Of a stretch of 64,000 nucleotides of DNA, positions 60,325-64,000 are shown piece by piece; the stretch's first letter is position 1; every line of letters begins with the position of its first letter. Origin of the DNA: Nepenthes gracilis (lineage: Eukaryota; Streptophyta; Magnoliopsida; Caryophyllales; Nepenthaceae); the NCBI GenBank assembly GCA_033239525.1, contig BSYO01000004.1, positions 3,945,701-4,009,700 of the forward strand. The letters are read 5' to 3'. A model generated the notes under the pieces. That model ran no database searches. It saw only the letters and a program-made list of their open reading frames with translations, and was not told where the DNA came from. Made by a program: the position numbers and the translations under genes.

Positions 60325-61849
60325 CGTATTACCCATCAATGTTTTCCTTCTCTTACAAACTTCCAAGATCCAAATAGGGCACAAAGGGTGATGAATGGCA
60401 AATGTCATTAGGTATTGTATTAGACAATGTAGTTAATAAAGAATCATACAAGGATGCTTTCAGGAATCTCCTAAGTATTTCCTCTTACTAAACATTCCAT
60501 CTTAGAAACTGGACTTCTTTACTCAGTTCTATCCCACATATCAAAAATTCTAATTGTGACGTAAAAGAAAACTAAAACCTCCATTCCCTCCACAGAATAG
60601 TGGGCAGACCTCATCCAACTTGTGAATGGCTTGATGCCGAGCTCATCCACAAGGCTAAATATATTGCAGTAAAGACACCAGAAACCTAAAAATAAAGATG
60701 TTCAAAATAAGAGTGATGATGAATACTCAAAAATTGAAGTCTATCAGTTACTCAACATGATGCATAAATCTTCTTTACATTTGATTATAACTATGGGATG
60801 GAGGTTCACTATATTACATTCATGGAGCATTTTTTTGACAGTAGTAGAATGGAGGAATGGGAATCCCGCATTCCCCATTTACTCGATTTCCACTGTTGTA
60901 CATAGACACAGACATTATGATTCAATCAAGCACCCTCTGACTGTTGCAATGGAAATTGCATTCCCATAGCACACAAATAAATGTAGCCTCACATTATTAT
61001 CCTAGATTGATTTAACGAATAATCTTCTAGGCGCTCCCGTCAATTCTCCAAAACATGCACACACTTTTTGGTGCTATGGGGTAAATCTCAGTTGGGGTCT
61101 CCACTCTCTAGTGTGTTCCTGGAAAGAACCATAACATCTCAACTGGCCAGATCCTTCAACAATTTGGCACTCCATCACCATCACGCGCTTAGTAGAAACT
61201 CATTGTTTGTACATTCTTCTCACACCAATTAGAATCCTCAAACACATGATTCCGTAAGGTCGTCTATGCTTACATATTCACATATAATCCAAACCTAATT
61301 TACATCTATCAATTCAATTGAAAATGAAATCTTTCCTAAGGATAATCAGAGAGACCAACGCAAAAGCAAATCAAAGAGCTGTACCTTGAATGCCAACTTC
61401 ATCAGGACTGCAAGGCTCTGCGTTTAGTCCTGAATCGACACCCCCTTCAAGAACGGTAACATCAAAGCCCTGATCACAGATCCCCAATAAGATACACATT
61501 AATGGTCGGGGTAACAAATAATATCCCTTTGTTAACCTAATAGTCTTAACGCTTGGAATTGGTAAAAGATTTTAAACCTAAATTTAACTTTGAGGATTCC
61601 TATTTTGTCAAAATTATTACATCTTAAATTGGCTGGGCGGGATGGTTTATTGACCTAAACTCTATTAGTTATTGGAAGATATACGAACAACGAGAAAGAG
61701 AGAGAGAGTAACCTGTTTGTAGAGATGGTAGGTAGCGCCAAGGCCCGCCCAGCCAGAACCAACCACGAGAACATTCTTCTTGCCCTGCTTTTGTCCATTG
61801 TTAAGGCCACGGCTCTCTGAACTTTCGTTCTGCAGTTAAATCCTTACTT

Positions 61850-63054
61850 TTATTAGGACGATAATTCAATAGCAATACAAGACAACGTATGAGCGAAAGA
61901 AGATAGAGTGGGTACGAGGACAACGAAAGGAAGAATTTTTTTACGTGGAAACCTCCCTTGTGAATAGGGAGGGAAAACCACGGGACTTTCGTTCGAGAAT
62001 CAATTTTACTATGCTGTTATGGATTACACATAGATTACTGGATGGCTCAAATCCTTTTCTTTCTCCCTTCATTTCGTCTCTCTACACTTTCTGGGTTGGA
62101 GTAAAATACTTCCCCACTTTTTATTAGATGCACAATTAGAGTATTTATAGTAATCAAACCATCTTTGATAGGTTGTCTACGTGGTGTTGACATATGTCGG
62201 AGTCGGTCACCAACTCTACCAATCTTGTCCTTTGTGCCAGGTGTGTGGCGTGCATGCTGACTGATTTCTCGTGAAGTCACATCTGCAATGATCGACCCCG
62301 TTCGCAGGCCATCGTTTTTTGTATAGTTTGACAAGTTTGCTACCAAATCCCTGGGGCGTTGCTTTTCCAGGCGCAGCTGAGATCCGCGGCCATCCTTGGT
62401 CCATGGGCCTCTGTGGGCTTCCAATTTGTCACGCCGCTTGGGCCGACCTCATCATCTGGACCTCTTGGACCCACTGGGTCCCTACGGCGCCTGGACCTTA
62501 TTAACAGGCCTCCAATTCCGGTACCCATCACTAGCCCCCCAGGCCTGGGCCGACTTGTAGTTGAGGCGTAGCATGTCATGTTTGGGCAAGGTCGGTCATT
62601 GTACTGTCCTCCTCGGGCTGCGCTATGTTTTGTCTTATTGTGACGTTGCGTCTTTTTTAACGTCGTTCCTTTCTCAGGCAATCTGACATCGCACCTTCCC
62701 GAGGCAGTCTGACATCGCACCACCGTGTAGGCTTTTTAGGTGTCTTAAGGGATGCGCGTTAGATTAAGCGAGGGTAAGGCGTCAATTTGCCTATAAATAG
62801 GTGGGCTTCTTGACCAGTGGGGTTCATCCCTTGGACGATTTCTGGGGAATTATGCAAATGCCTTGGTGCGAACCGTCTTTAATGGGAGCGCTCAACAGGA
62901 TCAGATGGACTAGCTGGAGGCCTAAAACTTCCGATGTAGACCATCCTCACGCCCTTACAATGGGCCGTTTTCAAGATTAACAAGGATGGCTTGGCCATTA
63001 TGCCGTCGTCGTGTGCTTCCTTTCAGGCTATGGCGATCTCTTGTGCAGCGATAG
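61850..63054 (-). repeat. Degenerate LTR-like segment upstream of the FAD gene
   Basis: On the minus strand there is a GC-rich U3-like part (62990-62160), then a TATA box (TACTATAAATACTC, about 62136-62149). A leader with ctctacactttctgggttgg reversed, and ccctattcacaagggaggtt near 61950-61970, follow, as in many plant LTRs. Open frames here are by-products of high GC. This segment may have displaced or separated the first exon and promoter of the FAD gene. Ends are not defined. Confidence 0.4.
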
Positions 63055-64000
63055 ATGTGGCGACCCAAGCCTAAATACTTAAACACACGGCTCAAGCCAC
63101 ACACGCGGATTACAAATTTTAAACAAAATATAACCATTCTATATTCTAGACCTATTTCATTCTTTTGATTTAACTACATCATGATAATTCATCTATCATC
63201 CACAAAGACATACTAAAGAAGAAATAAACTCAATTAAAAAAATACATAAATCTCCATGCCAACTTAAACTCCTCAACTGGCTACTAGAACCTTCTTCTCT
63301 ATCAAAAACTTCTTCCTGCAACACAGATGTGTATTCTCCAAGCTAGATGCTGTCTACTAAATCCGGAGCCAAGAAAACACAAAGGTGAGTCAAAGCCCAA
63401 CAAGTAATAATAATAATAAATGCCAATAATAATAATGATCTCGGATAGCACACTACAAATGTCTCAACATATTCAAATGACCCACTATATCCAAGACAGA
63501 TTACAACACGTCGTAAATACGACTCTAGACAAGATAAGTCCCACTTGGCCCGTATATCCAAAGACAACAAGAGTGCCAATAATCAATGATAATTCCCTGG
63601 AATCCGACATCAACGATGATTGGGGATTTTCCTGACCCATATGTCAGCTAGAACGACCAGCATAATCACAATAACAATCAATATGGATTCCACTGAATCA
63701 GAATATTTCAGAATCCACACAAGGATACTACCAACACAACTAATGAAGTACTCAACAATCATAGAATATCACAAGAAAACTCCTGGATCTTATTCCGCCA
63801 CTGTGAACCAAAGGCTGCGTATATCCCCCGACAGCTGGATACTTGCACGAGCTACCCGATACTCGCAAGTTTGACCCCCGACCAAAATCCATGATCCACA
63901 AAGGCTCTGCCAAACAAAGTACAGACGTCTCCCCAGCATGCTCATCATGCTCATCTTCCGACTCTACCAGGTACAGAAGATACCTCACACGTCAAACCCA
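63055..64000. repeat. Possible start of another LTR reaching the window end
   Basis: From tgtggcgacccaagcctaaa (63055) the composition changes abruptly to an A/C-rich sequence with gtgagtcaaagcccaacaag (63385) and AAT repeats. This resembles many plant gypsy LTRs that begin TGT.GCG(A/C)CCC. The second end would be outside the window. Confidence 0.3.

Larger units (their letters stand above)
41396..61829 (-). pseudogene. FAD-dependent amine oxidase/phytoene desaturase-like oxidoreductase gene, disrupted
   Basis: Recognisable exons on the minus strand: 61829-61713 (KKNVLVVGSGWAGLGATYHL, the FAD Rossmann motif); 61469-61385 (GFDVTVLEGGVDSGLNAEPC); 60685-60579 (NIFSLVDELGIKPFTSW); 53430-53192 (NFDVMMCRGTVREN, CEFRKGRAVTDFFF); 43699-43610 (REEFLKVLN); 42788-42660 (AWTFFDLNAIFDEH); 42514-42361 (YHANEFLPLRDEQIVSKVMS, RRFPKSLTHFFP); 41764-41670 (FPNLFMAGGWIINRHGSWSQ); 41581-41396 (EKSFVTGLEAANMVVDYLGE to SSYFLK and TGA). 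Exon phases match across the GT/AG borders. The first exon, expected to encode an organelle-targeting N-terminus, lies upstream and was not found. About 140 residues between exons 60579 and 53430 are missing. Exon 43699-43610 has a one-base loss, and exon 41764-41670 has TGA where related proteins have Arg. Three copia elements occupy its introns. The biochemical substrate of this family is not established to me. Confidence 0.85.

Noticed and set aside
62340..62723. Overlapping open frames of 60-127 codons on both strands
   Set aside because: They arise from high GC and few stop codons in an LTR-like block; no domain is recognised.
1..64000. Novel defence, CRISPR, biosynthetic cluster or phage-like system
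   Set aside because: The sequence is plant nuclear DNA with introns and LTR retrotransposons; no repeat-spacer arrays or bacterial-type operons occur. The two FAD enzymes are adjacent decayed genes of different families, not evidence of a cluster.

Overview
The window is nuclear DNA of a flowering plant, probably a eudicot. It is AT-rich, has GA and TA microsatellites, carries intron-split genes with GT..AG borders, and is dominated by plant LTR retrotransposons. I found no intact protein-coding host gene, and no tRNA, rRNA or CRISPR. What remains of host genes is two decayed FAD-dependent oxidoreductase genes, both on the minus strand. One is an MO1/CTF2-type aromatic-ring-hydroxylase-like monooxygenase (9.9-12.5 kb, first four exons only). 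The other is a phytoene-desaturase/amine-oxidase-like FAD oxidoreductase whose recognisable exons are scattered over 41.4-61.8 kb.

Layout. 1-4.2 kb: AT-rich, with one degenerate LTR. 4.2-7.8 kb: copy A of a segmental duplication that ends in the last two exons of the 41-62 kb gene. 9.9-12.5 kb: monooxygenase pseudogene. 13.25-13.48 kb: a MULE-like MITE with a 10-bp target duplication. 13.9-15.1 kb: LTR-like, repeat-rich. 15.55-24.50 kb: a complete but decayed Ty3/gypsy element on the minus strand, with Tat/Retand-type features (second RNase H, an antisense extra ORF, tandem repeats near the 3' LTR). 24.5-30.1 kb: non-coding. 30.1-41.8 kb: copy B of the duplication. It contains a gag-only Sirevirus-like element (30.33-34.90 kb, TSD TTTCC), an LTR-plus-PBS remnant (37.4-38.2 kb) and an inverted solo LTR (39.4-40.3 kb). 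41.4-61.8 kb: the FAD oxidoreductase pseudogene. Its introns hold an old minus-strand Ty1/copia element (44.17-52.65 kb), a younger copia nested inside that element's RNase H region (44.85-50.21 kb, TSD GAATC), and another copia (53.53-60.32 kb, TSD CGTAT). 61.85-64 kb: LTR-like DNA.

Relative history can be read from the nesting. Copies A and B arose by duplication and then diverged. The gag-only element is present only in B. The old copia predates the copia nested in it. The FAD gene carries an in-frame TGA, a one-base deletion and a missing central block of exons. The intact target-site duplications show that the copia insertions themselves did not remove those exons.

Coordinates of exons, LTR ends and TSDs were read by eye. 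Family names come from recognising protein motifs, not from any search.
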